From an uncultured Bacteroidales bacterium (lineage in GTDB: Bacteria; Bacteroidota; Bacteroidia; Bacteroidales; UBA932): a stretch of 48,703 nt of DNA. Numbering within the stretch: position 1 is the first letter of the stretch; every line of letters starts with the position of its first letter. The position numbers were made by a program, and so were the translations under genes. This document shows, piece by piece, positions 23,229 to 34,288 of this stretch. The notes under the pieces were generated by a model that saw nothing but the letters and a program-made list of their open reading frames with translations, was not told the origin of the DNA and made no database searches. The stretch lies in the NCBI GenBank assembly GCA_944326265.1, contig CALVDE010000009.1:1-48703 (forward strand), read 5' to 3'.

Positions 23229-25042
23229 TTGAACATCTCTCCTATATCTATTGTCTGAATCAGTTCTGTCCTTTCCGGAATATCCATTATGTACGCATTG
23301 CTGCCCAGGCTGTTGTTTGCCCTGTACATCATGACTTTCTCCGGTTGTTTTCTGTCCAGCAGCGAGCCTGTGTCCACCTGTCCGTTGCCGTTCTTGTCTT
23401 CCGTGATGCGGATTGAGTATTTGCCGGCCTTGAGATAAGGGAAGAGGAGCACGGAAGCGGAGTCAATGGAATAGCTGCGGTACACTTTTGTCCTTTTCTC
23501 GTCCACCAGCTCGACGAGGTATTTCTCGTGTACGTTGGAGGCTTCGATGGTCAGCGAGCTCAGTTTCTCGTCCTGAGGCAGGCTGAAAGTCTTGCGCAGG
23601 CTGTCGCAATAGATACCGTCAATGTCCATGAACAGACTGTCCGGTATTCTCAGAGTGTATTCAAAACCCGGCATGAGCTTCTCCTGAGGCCTGATCACGA
23701 ATTTCTTTATGTCGGCAGTATCCTGTTCCACTGTGAAAGGCGCATCGGATACCTGTTCCCGGGTATTCTTTACCGTGAAAGTCACAGAATCGAAAGGAGT
23801 CGTGATCATAGGTGACTCGAAAGTGATTATTATTCCGTTCTGGTCGATATTCTCCGGTGTTGCATCTACTTTGTATGCAGCCACGGTATCTACTTCCTCG
23901 ACCATCTCACCACGCTTGTTCTCCACCATCTTGCCTTTCGGACGGATCATTTTTATCGTATCGGTGACAGGCACCAGTATATTGAGAGAGTCGTCCGTCT
24001 TCATATACGACAGTCTCATCTGAAGTGTGTCGTGCACTCCTCCCTGCTCGTTGATCCATATCACGATACTGTCACGGTAGAAGTTGTATTCCTTGATAAG
24101 TTTTTCATCAGGAATGCCGTCGATAATCAAGGAGTCGATCTGAGGGTAGGGAGCTGCGAACTTGAGGTACATCTGCCTTCTGGAAACTCTTTCCTTGGCC
24201 CTCAGAATCTGTCTCTGTGATAATTCCTTGAACATTGACAGTGACAGTTGTGCCGGACGTGCGAGACAGGCGGCAGTGTCCAGCATGCTTATCTGCATGA
24301 GCTCCGGCAGAGAATCCCTCATGATGCTGGACGGCAGGACAAGGGTATCCAAAAAGGCTACACGCTCCTGGTCCGGATCGTAAAGGTTGTTGTTGTTCAG
24401 ATCCTCGATGGCGAATACTCTGTATACAGTGTCAGCCTGAAGGTTCCTGACTGTAAAATATCCCCATGCGTCGCTTTTTGCGGCGGCCTTGGGCAGCACT
24501 TTGAAAATAGCCGAGTCAGACGGATCGGTATGGAACAGGACCGTGACATTGGGCATCGGCAGCATACTGGATGCTTCCATTATATTGCCGGATACGAAAA
24601 GAGAGTCAATATGGCCTCCGGTCGAGAAACTGATGGTATAGGGCGGAAACGGATTGCCCTCGTTGTTGTCCTTGACGGCCTCACCCAAAGACAGCGAATA
24701 TGTCCTGCTTGAGTCCAGAGGCTCTGCGAACGAGACAACCACTTTCTTGCCCTTTATCTTGGCTGTAGGGGGCTTGGTCTGCGGCGGAGAAAGGAAGATG
24801 TAGGATGATGGATTGTTCAGCGCCACATATTCGTTGAATTCAAATGACACCTGACTGTGCCTGATGTCTCTTGGATGATTGATGCTCATGTCGGCCGGCA
24901 GCACTTCGACAATCACAGGCGGAATGGTGTCTTTCGGGCCTCCCTCGGGAGGAGTGGATGTATTCGCGCAGGATTTGGAGAAAATCAGCGAAGTGAAGAT
25001 GCCGGTCACTACAATGGCGTTGAGCAGATTTTTGTGCTTCAT
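23225..25042 (-). CDS. Lipoprotein with N-terminal Ig-like (SbsA-type) domain
   Basis: The 605-residue protein has a lipobox-like SKSC at the end of its signal peptide (Cys near residue 26), followed by TSTPPEGGPKDTIPPVI, the typical start of Bacteroidetes Ig_5/SbsA Ig-like lipoproteins. The first ~120 residues form the Ig-like domain (SFEFNEYVAL, KVVVSFAEPLDSSRTYSLSLG). The remainder contains several beta-rich repeats and an EF-like DLNNNNLYDPDQERV loop, with a second KNGNGQVDTGSLLDRK near the C-terminus. It is probably displayed on the outer membrane. It sits 3 bases after relA and overlaps the barrel gene start by 4 bases. Function unknown. Confidence 0.75.
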   Translation of the reverse strand: MKHKNLLNAIVVTGIFTSLIFSKSCANTSTPPEGGPKDTIPPVIVEVLPADMSINHPRDIRHSQVSFEFNEYVALNNPSSYIFLSPPQTKPPTAKIKGKKVVVSFAEPLDSSRTYSLSLGEAVKDNNEGNPFPPYTISFSTGGHIDSLFVSGNIMEASSMLPMPNVTVLFHTDPSDSAIFKVLPKAAAKSDAWGYFTVRNLQADTVYRVFAIEDLNNNNLYDPDQERVAFLDTLVLPSSIMRDSLPELMQISMLDTAACLARPAQLSLSMFKELSQRQILRAKERVSRRQMYLKFAAPYPQIDSLIIDGIPDEKLIKEYNFYRDSIVIWINEQGGVHDTLQMRLSYMKTDDSLNILVPVTDTIKMIRPKGKMVENKRGEMVEEVDTVAAYKVDATPENIDQNGIIITFESPMITTPFDSVTFTVKNTREQVSDAPFTVEQDTADIKKFVIRPQEKLMPGFEYTLRIPDSLFMDIDGIYCDSLRKTFSLPQDEKLSSLTIEASNVHEKYLVELVDEKRTKVYRSYSIDSASVLLFPYLKAGKYSIRITEDKNGNGQVDTGSLLDRKQPEKVMMYRANNSLGSNAYIMDIPERTELIQTIDIGEMFK

Positions 25043-25045
25043 TTC

Positions 25046-27370
25046 CTATCTGTCCTCTTTGATGTCTATTCTGGTTACACTTTCGACTCCCTTTATCTTC
25101 CGGATGTGGGTCATGAGGTTGTCGAGATCCTCGGTACTGCGGACATAGCAGTCCACGTATCCTTCAAAAATGCTGTCGTGAGTGGCGATATACACCTTGC
25201 GGATATTGATGTTCAGCATTAATGTGGTCACCTTGGTGAGCTCGTTGAGTATGCCGAGACGGTCAGTGCCGAATACCTTGATGCGCGCCAGGAACGAGGC
25301 TGCGGTGTTCTTGCTCCATTTGGCATTGACAATCCTGTCTCCGTGAATGGACGCAAGATTGACTGCCTCCGGGCAAGTCTTCTTGTGTACGACCACTTCT
25401 CCGCTGTCATTGATAAATCCCACTATAGTATCACCCGGGATGGGGTAGCAGCAGTCTGCGATACGGTAGGTCACATGAGTGCCCGGATTCTTTCCCTCGC
25501 CTTTTCCCTTGCCGGACAGAATGAGGTCCCTGTTCTTGTCCAGCTGATTCTTTATTATGCGGTCGCGGATCTCGGCATTGGTCATCTCGTCCGAGCTGCC
25601 TTCTTCCGGCTCTCCTTCATCCCCGCTGCTGCCCTTGCTGCTGCGGAAAAGCTTCAGGGTCCAGTATATCACGTTCTTGTTTTCGGTATTCTTCCGCAGG
25701 ACCTTGTCCAGCTCCTTAAGGGAGATCACCCCTGTAGATATCTTGTTGTAGAGCTCTTCCTTGGTGTTGACGGCATATTCCAGAAGAAGCTTGTTGAGTA
25801 CGTTCTTCTGCAGTTTGACCCCGTAATTGGAAAGCTCCCTTTCCAGCATCTGCCTTCCGCTCCTTATACTGTCGCTAACATCATCCTTGAGCGCCTCATA
25901 GACATAGTTCCTGGCTTTTCCGGTCTTGAGGAACTCCAGCCATTCCGGCTGCGGTTTCTGGGATTCGGCGGTGATAATCTCCACCTGGTCACCGTTACGG
26001 AGCACTTTTGACAGGGGGGAGAGCTTGAAATTGATCTTGGCGGCGATGGCCCTGTTGCCTATCTGAGAATGAATGCTGTATGCAAAATCCAGGGCTGTGG
26101 CCCCTTTCGGCAGGGACTTGGATTCTCCCTTAGGGGTGAAGACGTAGATTTCCTGATCCAGCAGTGTGTCGTGGAATCTGTCCAGGAACTCGAGTGCGTT
26201 GGCATCCGGATTCTCCAGGACCTCACGTACCATATCCAGCCAGCGGTCCATCTCCTTCTCCGAGTTGGTCTCCTCGCCTTTCTGCTTGTAGCTCCAATGG
26301 GCGGCTATGCCTTTCTCGGCGATCTCGTTCATCCTCTCGCTCCGGATCTGGACCTCGACCCATCCGCCTCCGTTGCTCATGACAGTGCAGTGCAGGGCCT
26401 CGTAGCCGTTACTTTTCGGCCTTGTAACCCAGTCCCGGATACGGTCGGTCTTGGAAGTATAGATGCCTGATACGAGAGAATAGATGTACCAGCACTGAGT
26501 CCTCTCGTCCTCGTCCGGCTTGGGCGTGAAAATGATACGGATTCCGTAGATATCGTATATGTCCTCGAACTCCACGTGTTTCTGCTGCATTTTGTGCCAG
26601 ACAGAGTAGGGAGTCTTTGTTCTCTTGGTTATCTCGAAGTTATATCCGGCATTCTGCAGGGCACTCTCGACAGGCTTTATGAATTTGTCCATCGCCTCTC
26701 CCTTCTCCTTGATGACCCCGTCAATCCTTGCAACAATGTCGTTATAGACTTTGGGATTCCTGGTTCTCAGCCAGATATTCTCCATCTCGGACTTGATGTT
26801 GTACAGTCCAAGACGGTGGGCCAGCGGGACAAAGAGATACATGGTCTCGCTCAATATCTTGTCTTTCTTATAGTCCGGCATGGATTCTATGGTGCGGATA
26901 TTGTGCAGGCGGTCTGCCAGTTTAATCAGCACTACACGGACATCGTCATTGAGAGTCAGAATGATGCGCTTGAAATTCTCGGCCTGAAGATTGCCTCCGC
27001 CATCGGTGTCCATAGCTGCCTTGATCTTGGTCAGGCCGTCGACCAGGGAGGCTATCTTCTCGCCGAAAAGACGCTTGATGTCGTCCACGGTGTATTCCGT
27101 ATCCTCCACCACGTCGTGCAGAAGGGCGGCTACGATCGATTTGTATCCGAGACCAATTTCGTTGACAACTATCTTGGCAACGGATATCGGATGAATGATA
27201 TAAGGCTCGCCGGATCTTCTCCGGACACCCTTATGCGCTTCATTTGCAAAGTCAAATGCCTTGAGGACACCATCGTATTCCTCCTGCGAGGCACAACGCT
27301 TAAGGGCAGCCAGGCGCAGCTCCTCGAATTCCTTGTTAATCAGGTCGTAGTCGCTTTTTGTAAAATCCAT
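25046..27370 (-). CDS. relA: Bifunctional (p)ppGpp synthetase/hydrolase (RelA/SpoT)
   Basis: The 774-residue protein has the full Rel architecture. The HD hydrolase domain carries intact LLHDVVEDTEYT and KLADRLHNIRT motifs. The synthetase domain has YSVWHKMQ, DIYGIRIIF and SNGYEALHCTV. A TGS domain (YVFTPKGESKSLPKGATALDFAYSIHS in pieces) and helical, zinc-finger-like (TYRIADCCYPIPGD) and ACT domains follow. Both making and breaking of (p)ppGpp are therefore likely. It has its own promoter; the -7 box ends only 4 bases before the ATG, so the transcript would be leaderless or nearly so if this start is right. It is followed by the Ig-like lipoprotein, barrel and ispG genes. Confidence 0.95.
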   Translation of the reverse strand: MDFTKSDYDLINKEFEELRLAALKRCASQEEYDGVLKAFDFANEAHKGVRRRSGEPYIIHPISVAKIVVNEIGLGYKSIVAALLHDVVEDTEYTVDDIKRLFGEKIASLVDGLTKIKAAMDTDGGGNLQAENFKRIILTLNDDVRVVLIKLADRLHNIRTIESMPDYKKDKILSETMYLFVPLAHRLGLYNIKSEMENIWLRTRNPKVYNDIVARIDGVIKEKGEAMDKFIKPVESALQNAGYNFEITKRTKTPYSVWHKMQQKHVEFEDIYDIYGIRIIFTPKPDEDERTQCWYIYSLVSGIYTSKTDRIRDWVTRPKSNGYEALHCTVMSNGGGWVEVQIRSERMNEIAEKGIAAHWSYKQKGEETNSEKEMDRWLDMVREVLENPDANALEFLDRFHDTLLDQEIYVFTPKGESKSLPKGATALDFAYSIHSQIGNRAIAAKINFKLSPLSKVLRNGDQVEIITAESQKPQPEWLEFLKTGKARNYVYEALKDDVSDSIRSGRQMLERELSNYGVKLQKNVLNKLLLEYAVNTKEELYNKISTGVISLKELDKVLRKNTENKNVIYWTLKLFRSSKGSSGDEGEPEEGSSDEMTNAEIRDRIIKNQLDKNRDLILSGKGKGEGKNPGTHVTYRIADCCYPIPGDTIVGFINDSGEVVVHKKTCPEAVNLASIHGDRIVNAKWSKNTAASFLARIKVFGTDRLGILNELTKVTTLMLNINIRKVYIATHDSIFEGYVDCYVRSTEDLDNLMTHIRKIKGVESVTRIDIKEDR

Positions 27371-27374
27371 TCTG

Positions 27375-27382
27375 CAAAATTA
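27375..27382 (-). promoter_or_regulatory. Bacteroidetes -7 box immediately before relA
   Basis: Minus strand TAATTTTG, followed by CAGA and the ATG. The 4-base gap leaves essentially no 5' leader. Confidence 0.5.
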
Positions 27383-27402
27383 AACAAAATTTGAAGAGAT
27401 TC

Positions 27403-28821
27403 CTAATACAAGATGTCGCGGGTACCGTCTTTGCGGATTTTTTCCAGACGTTCTTTCAGCGAATTCTTCTCATCTCCCTCCGGCATCTTAGCCAGCTCCC
27501 TGTCAATGAGCTTGTATCCCTCCTCCTTGGTAAGGTCGGAAGAATAGTCCTCGAGATACTCCGCCAGGGTCAGAAGGGCGTTGCGGGTGCAGAAGCGCTT
27601 GATGAATCCAGGTATGGCGAATTCCATGAAATGCTCTCCGGTACGGCCCACGCGGTAGCATGCCGTGCAGAAACTGGGTATATAGTCGCGGGTGAGCAGC
27701 CAGCGTATCACCTCGTCCAGGCTGCGGGTGTCACCCACTTGGAACTGCTCCTCGTCGATGGCCTGCTCGACACCCTTGCGCTCCTTGTTGTAGCCTCCGA
27801 TCTCCAGCTTGGTGCCGGCATCGATCTGCGACACACCGAACTCCATCACCTCGTCGCGGATGGCCTTGGACTCGCGGGCAGTCATGATAAGGCCGGTATA
27901 AGGCACTGCGAGCCTGAGGATTGCCACCAGTTTCTTAAAGTCCTGGTCAGATACTCTGTAGGGAAGGTCCAGCTCCATGCCGTTGGCCGGCTGTATCCTG
28001 GGGAAACTGATGGTGTGGGGACCGACACCGTATGTTTCCTGCAGATGTATCGCATGGGACACCAGGCCGAGCACCTCGAATCTCCAGTCGTACAGTCCGA
28101 ACAGGGCACCGATACCCATGTCGTCGATACCGCCCTCGAAGGCGCGGTCCATGGCGTTCAGCCTCCAGAGGTAGTTGCTCTTCTGGGTATTGTACGGATG
28201 ATACTTTGCGTATGTCTCCTTATGATAGGTTTCCTGGAATACCTGGAATGTGCCGATACCGGCGGCCTTGACCACCTTGTAGCCCTCGATATCCAGGGGC
28301 GCGGCATTGATGTTGACCCTGCGGATTTCCCCGTTGCCGGATTTTGTAGCGTATGTCATTTTCACTGTATGCGCTATGAACTCCGGAGTGTACTTGGCGT
28401 GCTCGCCGTATACGAGAATCAGCCTCTTGTGGCCCTCGTCCTCCAGGGACTTCACTTCGCGCACCAGTTCCTCGTCAGATAGGGTGTGGCGGACGGTCGA
28501 GCGCAGGGAGCGGCGGAATCCGCAGTACTGGCAGTCATTAGTGCAGTAGTTGCCGATGTAGAGAGGGGCGAAAAGCACGATGCGGTTGCCGTAGACCGAA
28601 CGCTTGAGCTCACGGGCTGTCTCGAAGATCTCGTGCAGGCCCTCGGGGGAGTTGACCGCTATCAGAGCGGCTGTCTCCTCGACAGTCAGAGGTTGTTTGG
28701 AAAGGGATTTCTTAAGGATTTCCCGATAGACTGCAGGGTCTTCCTTGGTATCGTGTATCAGGGACTGCAGCCTGTTGTCGTCGATAAAGTCGACAAAGCC
28801 TTTAGTCAGTTCTGTATTCAT
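27403..28821 (-). CDS. hydG: HydG, radical SAM [FeFe]-hydrogenase maturase
   Basis: The 472-residue protein has the radical-SAM motif C93-x3-C97-x2-C100 (NYCTNDCQYCGF) and the HydG-specific C-terminal motif C385-x2-C388-x22-C411 (CTACYRVGRTGEHF to RFC). The latter binds the second Fe-S cluster that carries the dangler iron. HydG cleaves tyrosine to make the CO and cyanide ligands of the H-cluster. Possession of the CTACY motif separates it from ThiH. HydE, HydF and hydrogenase genes are not in the window. It begins 23 bases after the BrkB gene and ends 32 bases before relA, so it is likely the last gene of the ligA/flavodiiron/BrkB run. Confidence 0.92.
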   Translation of the reverse strand: MNTELTKGFVDFIDDNRLQSLIHDTKEDPAVYREILKKSLSKQPLTVEETAALIAVNSPEGLHEIFETARELKRSVYGNRIVLFAPLYIGNYCTNDCQYCGFRRSLRSTVRHTLSDEELVREVKSLEDEGHKRLILVYGEHAKYTPEFIAHTVKMTYATKSGNGEIRRVNINAAPLDIEGYKVVKAAGIGTFQVFQETYHKETYAKYHPYNTQKSNYLWRLNAMDRAFEGGIDDMGIGALFGLYDWRFEVLGLVSHAIHLQETYGVGPHTISFPRIQPANGMELDLPYRVSDQDFKKLVAILRLAVPYTGLIMTARESKAIRDEVMEFGVSQIDAGTKLEIGGYNKERKGVEQAIDEEQFQVGDTRSLDEVIRWLLTRDYIPSFCTACYRVGRTGEHFMEFAIPGFIKRFCTRNALLTLAEYLEDYSSDLTKEEGYKLIDRELAKMPEGDEKNSLKERLEKIRKDGTRDILY

Positions 28822-28844
28822 TTATATCTGTCTTTTAAATGTTG

Positions 28845-29771
28845 TCAGTTCATGTCTTCCAGCGGATAGTTGTCCACATTCTGGAACACGTAGGAGAGCT
28901 CAGAGCCCAGCAGGACGATGAACCATCCTATGTTGAGCCACACCATGAACAGGGGTATGGCCGCAAATACGCCGTAGACGGCATTCATCCGGGATACGAA
29001 CATCTGAGTCTCCAGATACAGGTACTGCACCACGGTGAACGCCAGCGATGATATGACAGCTGCGGAAACGGCCGGCAGCACTCTCACCCTGGCATTGGGT
29101 ATCAGGATGTACATCACTGTCAGTACTATGATCATGAAGGCAAAGAAAGTCAGCCATATCAGGAATGTGCTTATGGAACTCAGGAGCGGAATCTCCAGCC
29201 CGAGGGTATTGATGCCGTCCGATATCGACAGGGCTACCGAGAGGAAGACCATGATGATGAACGGAGAGGCCGCCATGGTTATGACGTAGGCGAGGATTCT
29301 TTTCCACAATATGCGGTTGCGGTCCACCTTCCATATCCGGTTGAAGGACCATTCGACTCTCGAAAGCAGCCAGATCACCATCCACAGGAAAACGAGTGAG
29401 GATATGATGCCGTAGATACCCTGCTGGGAGGCTGCTACGATATTGTCGGCAAAGGTCAGTATCTGGTCGACTATCATGTCGTGCCCGAAATTCTCGTATA
29501 TGAGCCCGCGCAGATAGTCCCCGAGTCCGGCGTAATTCGAGATAGCGAAAGCTACGGCGAGGAAGGGGACGAAGGCCATGGTTGTGAAAAAGCTCAGAGC
29601 CACGGCCTGCTGGCCCACATTCTGGTGGCTGAAATTTTTGGCCGTAAGTACAATTATCCTGATATATCTGACGACCTTGGCCTTCACCCGGCCAAGGTCG
29701 GAGGTATTGATATCCCAGATTCCGTCACGGAAAAAATTCCGGATCCGTCTTATGTTATCCGCGCATCGCAT
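28845..29771 (-). CDS. YihY/BrkB-family inner-membrane protein
   Basis: The 308-residue protein has about six transmembrane helices with YihY/BrkB features: GQQAVALSFFTTMAFVPFLA near the N-terminus, SRVEWSFNRIWKVDR in the middle, and MNAVYGVFAAIPLFMVWLN near the end. The family was once called RNase BN but is a membrane protein of uncertain transport role. Its start lies inside the flavodiiron gene (17-base overlap), implying translational coupling. HydG follows by 23 bases. Confidence 0.85.
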   Translation of the reverse strand: MRCADNIRRIRNFFRDGIWDINTSDLGRVKAKVVRYIRIIVLTAKNFSHQNVGQQAVALSFFTTMAFVPFLAVAFAISNYAGLGDYLRGLIYENFGHDMIVDQILTFADNIVAASQQGIYGIISSLVFLWMVIWLLSRVEWSFNRIWKVDRNRILWKRILAYVITMAASPFIIMVFLSVALSISDGINTLGLEIPLLSSISTFLIWLTFFAFMIIVLTVMYILIPNARVRVLPAVSAAVISSLAFTVVQYLYLETQMFVSRMNAVYGVFAAIPLFMVWLNIGWFIVLLGSELSYVFQNVDNYPLEDMN

Positions 29772-30939
29772 CCACGAGGGTCTTGGCGAAGGCGGCAGTA
29801 TTCTCTAGGTCTGATGCAAACGGGCGTCCGAGGAACTCGGCGGGATCGCCGGTCACAGGCATTTTGGCCTTCTCCGCAAACTCCTTCAGGGCCTTCACTC
29901 CGGCACCGTTCCAGCTCGAGCCTCCGAAGAGACCGAGAATCTTGTTCTGAGGCGCCGATACACTGATCTCGTGGGTCAGCAGGGCCATCATCGGATGCAT
30001 ACCGGTGTTGTAGGCGCAGCTTCCGAGCACGAGGCCCCTGTATTTCCAGATGGCAGTCAGCAGATAGGAGACATGGGTCTTGGACACGTCATATACGCGG
30101 ATATCCCTGACTCCGAGGGCCGATATCTGACGGGCTATCTCGTCGGCGAACTTCTCGGTGTTGCCGTACATCGAGGCGTAGGCAATCACGAAGCCGTCCT
30201 CAGCCTCATACTTGCTCCACTTGTCGTAGAGTGCCAGCACCTTGCCCGGATCCTTGCGCCATATAAGGCCGTGAGAGGGGCAGATAATCCTGACAGGCAC
30301 ACCCTCCAGCTTCTTGAAGGCCTTCTGCACCATGCCGCTCCACTTGCCCACGATGTTGGAATAGTAGCGCAGCATGTCCTCCTCGTAGAAATCGAAGTTG
30401 GCCGTATCGTCGAAGATGCCGCCGTCCAGAGTTCCGAACGAGCCGAAAGCATCGCAGGAAAAGAGAATCTGATCCACAGTGTCGTATGTAACCATAGTCT
30501 CGGGCCAGTGCACCCAGGGCACCATCACGAAAGTGAGCTTGTGGTAGCCCAGCTCCAGGATATCGCCCTCCTTGATCTCGTAGACGTTCTCTGCGGGCAG
30601 GGGATAGTAGGACTCGAGAATCTTGAATGTCTTGCAGTTGGCCACTACCTTCACACGGGGATAGCGGCGGAGAATCTCTCCGATCATGCTGGAATGGTCA
30701 GGCTCCATGTGATTGACCACCAGATACTCCAGGTCGCGTCCGCTGAGGGCAGTGTCAATATTGGAGAGGTAGTCGGGATCCGAGCCGTACTCGAGCGTAT
30801 CCACCAGTGCGGGATGCTCGTCAGCGATGATGTATGAGTTGTAAGCCACTCCGTTGGGCAGGGGCCAGTTGTTCTCAAACAGGTGTTTCTTTCTGTCATT
30901 GGTTCCGATGTAGAACACTTTGTTGCTGATCTGTATCAT
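29755..30939 (-). CDS. FprA-type flavodiiron protein (O2/NO reductase)
   Basis: The 394-residue protein has an N-terminal metallo-beta-lactamase-like diiron domain (NHMEPDHSS giving H77, E79, D81, H82; WVHWPETM; SCDAFGSFG; CPSHGLIW) and a C-terminal flavodoxin domain (IAYASMYGNTEKFAD). Flavodiiron proteins reduce O2 to water or NO to N2O using reduced rubredoxin or flavins, protecting anaerobes. It follows ligA by 14 bases and overlaps the BrkB gene. Its presence upstream of hydG suits protection of oxygen-sensitive Fe-S and radical chemistry. Confidence 0.93.
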   Translation of the reverse strand: MIQISNKVFYIGTNDRKKHLFENNWPLPNGVAYNSYIIADEHPALVDTLEYGSDPDYLSNIDTALSGRDLEYLVVNHMEPDHSSMIGEILRRYPRVKVVANCKTFKILESYYPLPAENVYEIKEGDILELGYHKLTFVMVPWVHWPETMVTYDTVDQILFSCDAFGSFGTLDGGIFDDTANFDFYEEDMLRYYSNIVGKWSGMVQKAFKKLEGVPVRIICPSHGLIWRKDPGKVLALYDKWSKYEAEDGFVIAYASMYGNTEKFADEIARQISALGVRDIRVYDVSKTHVSYLLTAIWKYRGLVLGSCAYNTGMHPMMALLTHEISVSAPQNKILGLFGGSSWNGAGVKALKEFAEKAKMPVTGDPAEFLGRPFASDLENTAAFAKTLVDAMRG

Positions 30940-30953
30940 ACTTGATATTAGGT

Positions 30954-33026
<2,073 letters not shown>

Positions 33027-33040
33027 TTAACAAAAGAGAT

Positions 33041-34288
33041 ATGAAACCGTCTATCGTAATTTTGGCCGGCGGAGGTCCGGCTCCCGGAATCAACACTGTC
33101 ATAGGCACTATCGCCAAGACCTTTCTTTCAAAAGGTTATCGTGTAATAGGACTTCATGAGGGCTACAAGGGACTTTTCTCAGACACCCCTTCCCACATCG
33201 ACATAGACTTCTTCCTTGCCGACGACATATTCAACCGGGGAGGATCCCATCTGATGATGAGCAGATACAAACCGTCTGACGAGGATTTTGACAAGCGGTT
33301 CAATCTCAGATTCTTTAAGGACAACCATGTCAGGCTGCTCGTGACCATCGGCGGAGATGATACGGCATCTACGGCCAACAGAATCACCAAATACCTGTCA
33401 TCACACAACATATCCATCCAGAACATACATATTCCCAAGACTATAGACAACGATCTTCCGCTGCCCAACAATCAGCCGACATTCGGTTACCAGTCGGCCA
33501 AATCGGAAGGTACAAGGGTTGCCACCATCGTGTATGAGGATGCCCGCACCAGCGGTACATGGTTCCTGGTGTCGGCAATGGGACGCTCCGCCGGACATCT
33601 TGCCATAGGAATAGGGGCCTCCTGCCATTATCCCATGATCGTCATTCCCGAGATGTTCAACAAGACGGAGCTTACCATCGACAAGATCGTGCGCCTGGCC
33701 ATATCGTCCATCATCAAGCGCAGAATCATGGGCATATCATACGGCGGTGTCATAGTTTCGGAGGGCATCTTCTATGAACTGAGCGACGAGGACCTCAAGT
33801 CCACGGGTGTGACATTCTCATACGATGAGCACGGGCATCCGGAACTGGGCAAGGTCTCCAAGGCCCAGATATTCTGTACGGCTCTTGAGGCCAAGCTGCA
33901 TCAGCTGAATCTTAATGCCAAGATACGGCCTATCGAGATAGGCTACGACGTGCGCTGCCATACTCCTGTGTCGTTCGATATCACATACTGCTCGCAGATG
34001 GCATTCGGGGTCTGGAAACTTTTTAAGGCCGGTGAGACCGGCTGCATGGTGTACATCAACTCACTGGGAATAGCCACTCCGTTGTATCTCAAGGATCTGC
34101 AGGATCCGGTCACAGGCAAGATAATGCCGCGCGGAGTGGATATCACCAGGGAGAAGGTGCAGAACGTTCTGAGATATATGCTGCACTATATCACTCCGGC
34201 TGATTACGCGGAGGCTCAGAAATACGTGCCTTATCCTCAGGATTACGATTTTTACAATATTCTTAACTGGGAAATGCCTGAAGACTGA
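33041..34288 (+). CDS. pfp: Pyrophosphate-dependent 6-phosphofructokinase
   Basis: The 415-residue protein has the phosphofructokinase fold with GGGPAPGIN at residues 10-18, GGDDT at 104-108 and PKTIDND at 132-138. The Asp in GGDD and the Lys in PKTIDND are the residues that mark PPi rather than ATP as phosphoryl donor. Further motifs are SAMGRSAGHLA and GYDVRC. It catalyses reversible fructose-6-phosphate phosphorylation in glycolysis. Its stop overlaps the start of the GH13 gene by one base (TGATG), suggesting translational coupling to glucan breakdown. Confidence 0.92.
   Translation: MKPSIVILAGGGPAPGINTVIGTIAKTFLSKGYRVIGLHEGYKGLFSDTPSHIDIDFFLADDIFNRGGSHLMMSRYKPSDEDFDKRFNLRFFKDNHVRLLVTIGGDDTASTANRITKYLSSHNISIQNIHIPKTIDNDLPLPNNQPTFGYQSAKSEGTRVATIVYEDARTSGTWFLVSAMGRSAGHLAIGIGASCHYPMIVIPEMFNKTELTIDKIVRLAISSIIKRRIMGISYGGVIVSEGIFYELSDEDLKSTGVTFSYDEHGHPELGKVSKAQIFCTALEAKLHQLNLNAKIRPIEIGYDVRCHTPVSFDITYCSQMAFGVWKLFKAGETGCMVYINSLGIATPLYLKDLQDPVTGKIMPRGVDITREKVQNVLRYMLHYITPADYAEAQKYVPYPQDYDFYNILNWEMPED

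Noticed and set aside
27403-28821. Thiamine enzyme ThiH
   Set aside because: The C-terminal CTACY...C motif with 22-residue spacing is specific to HydG, and no thiamine genes are nearby.
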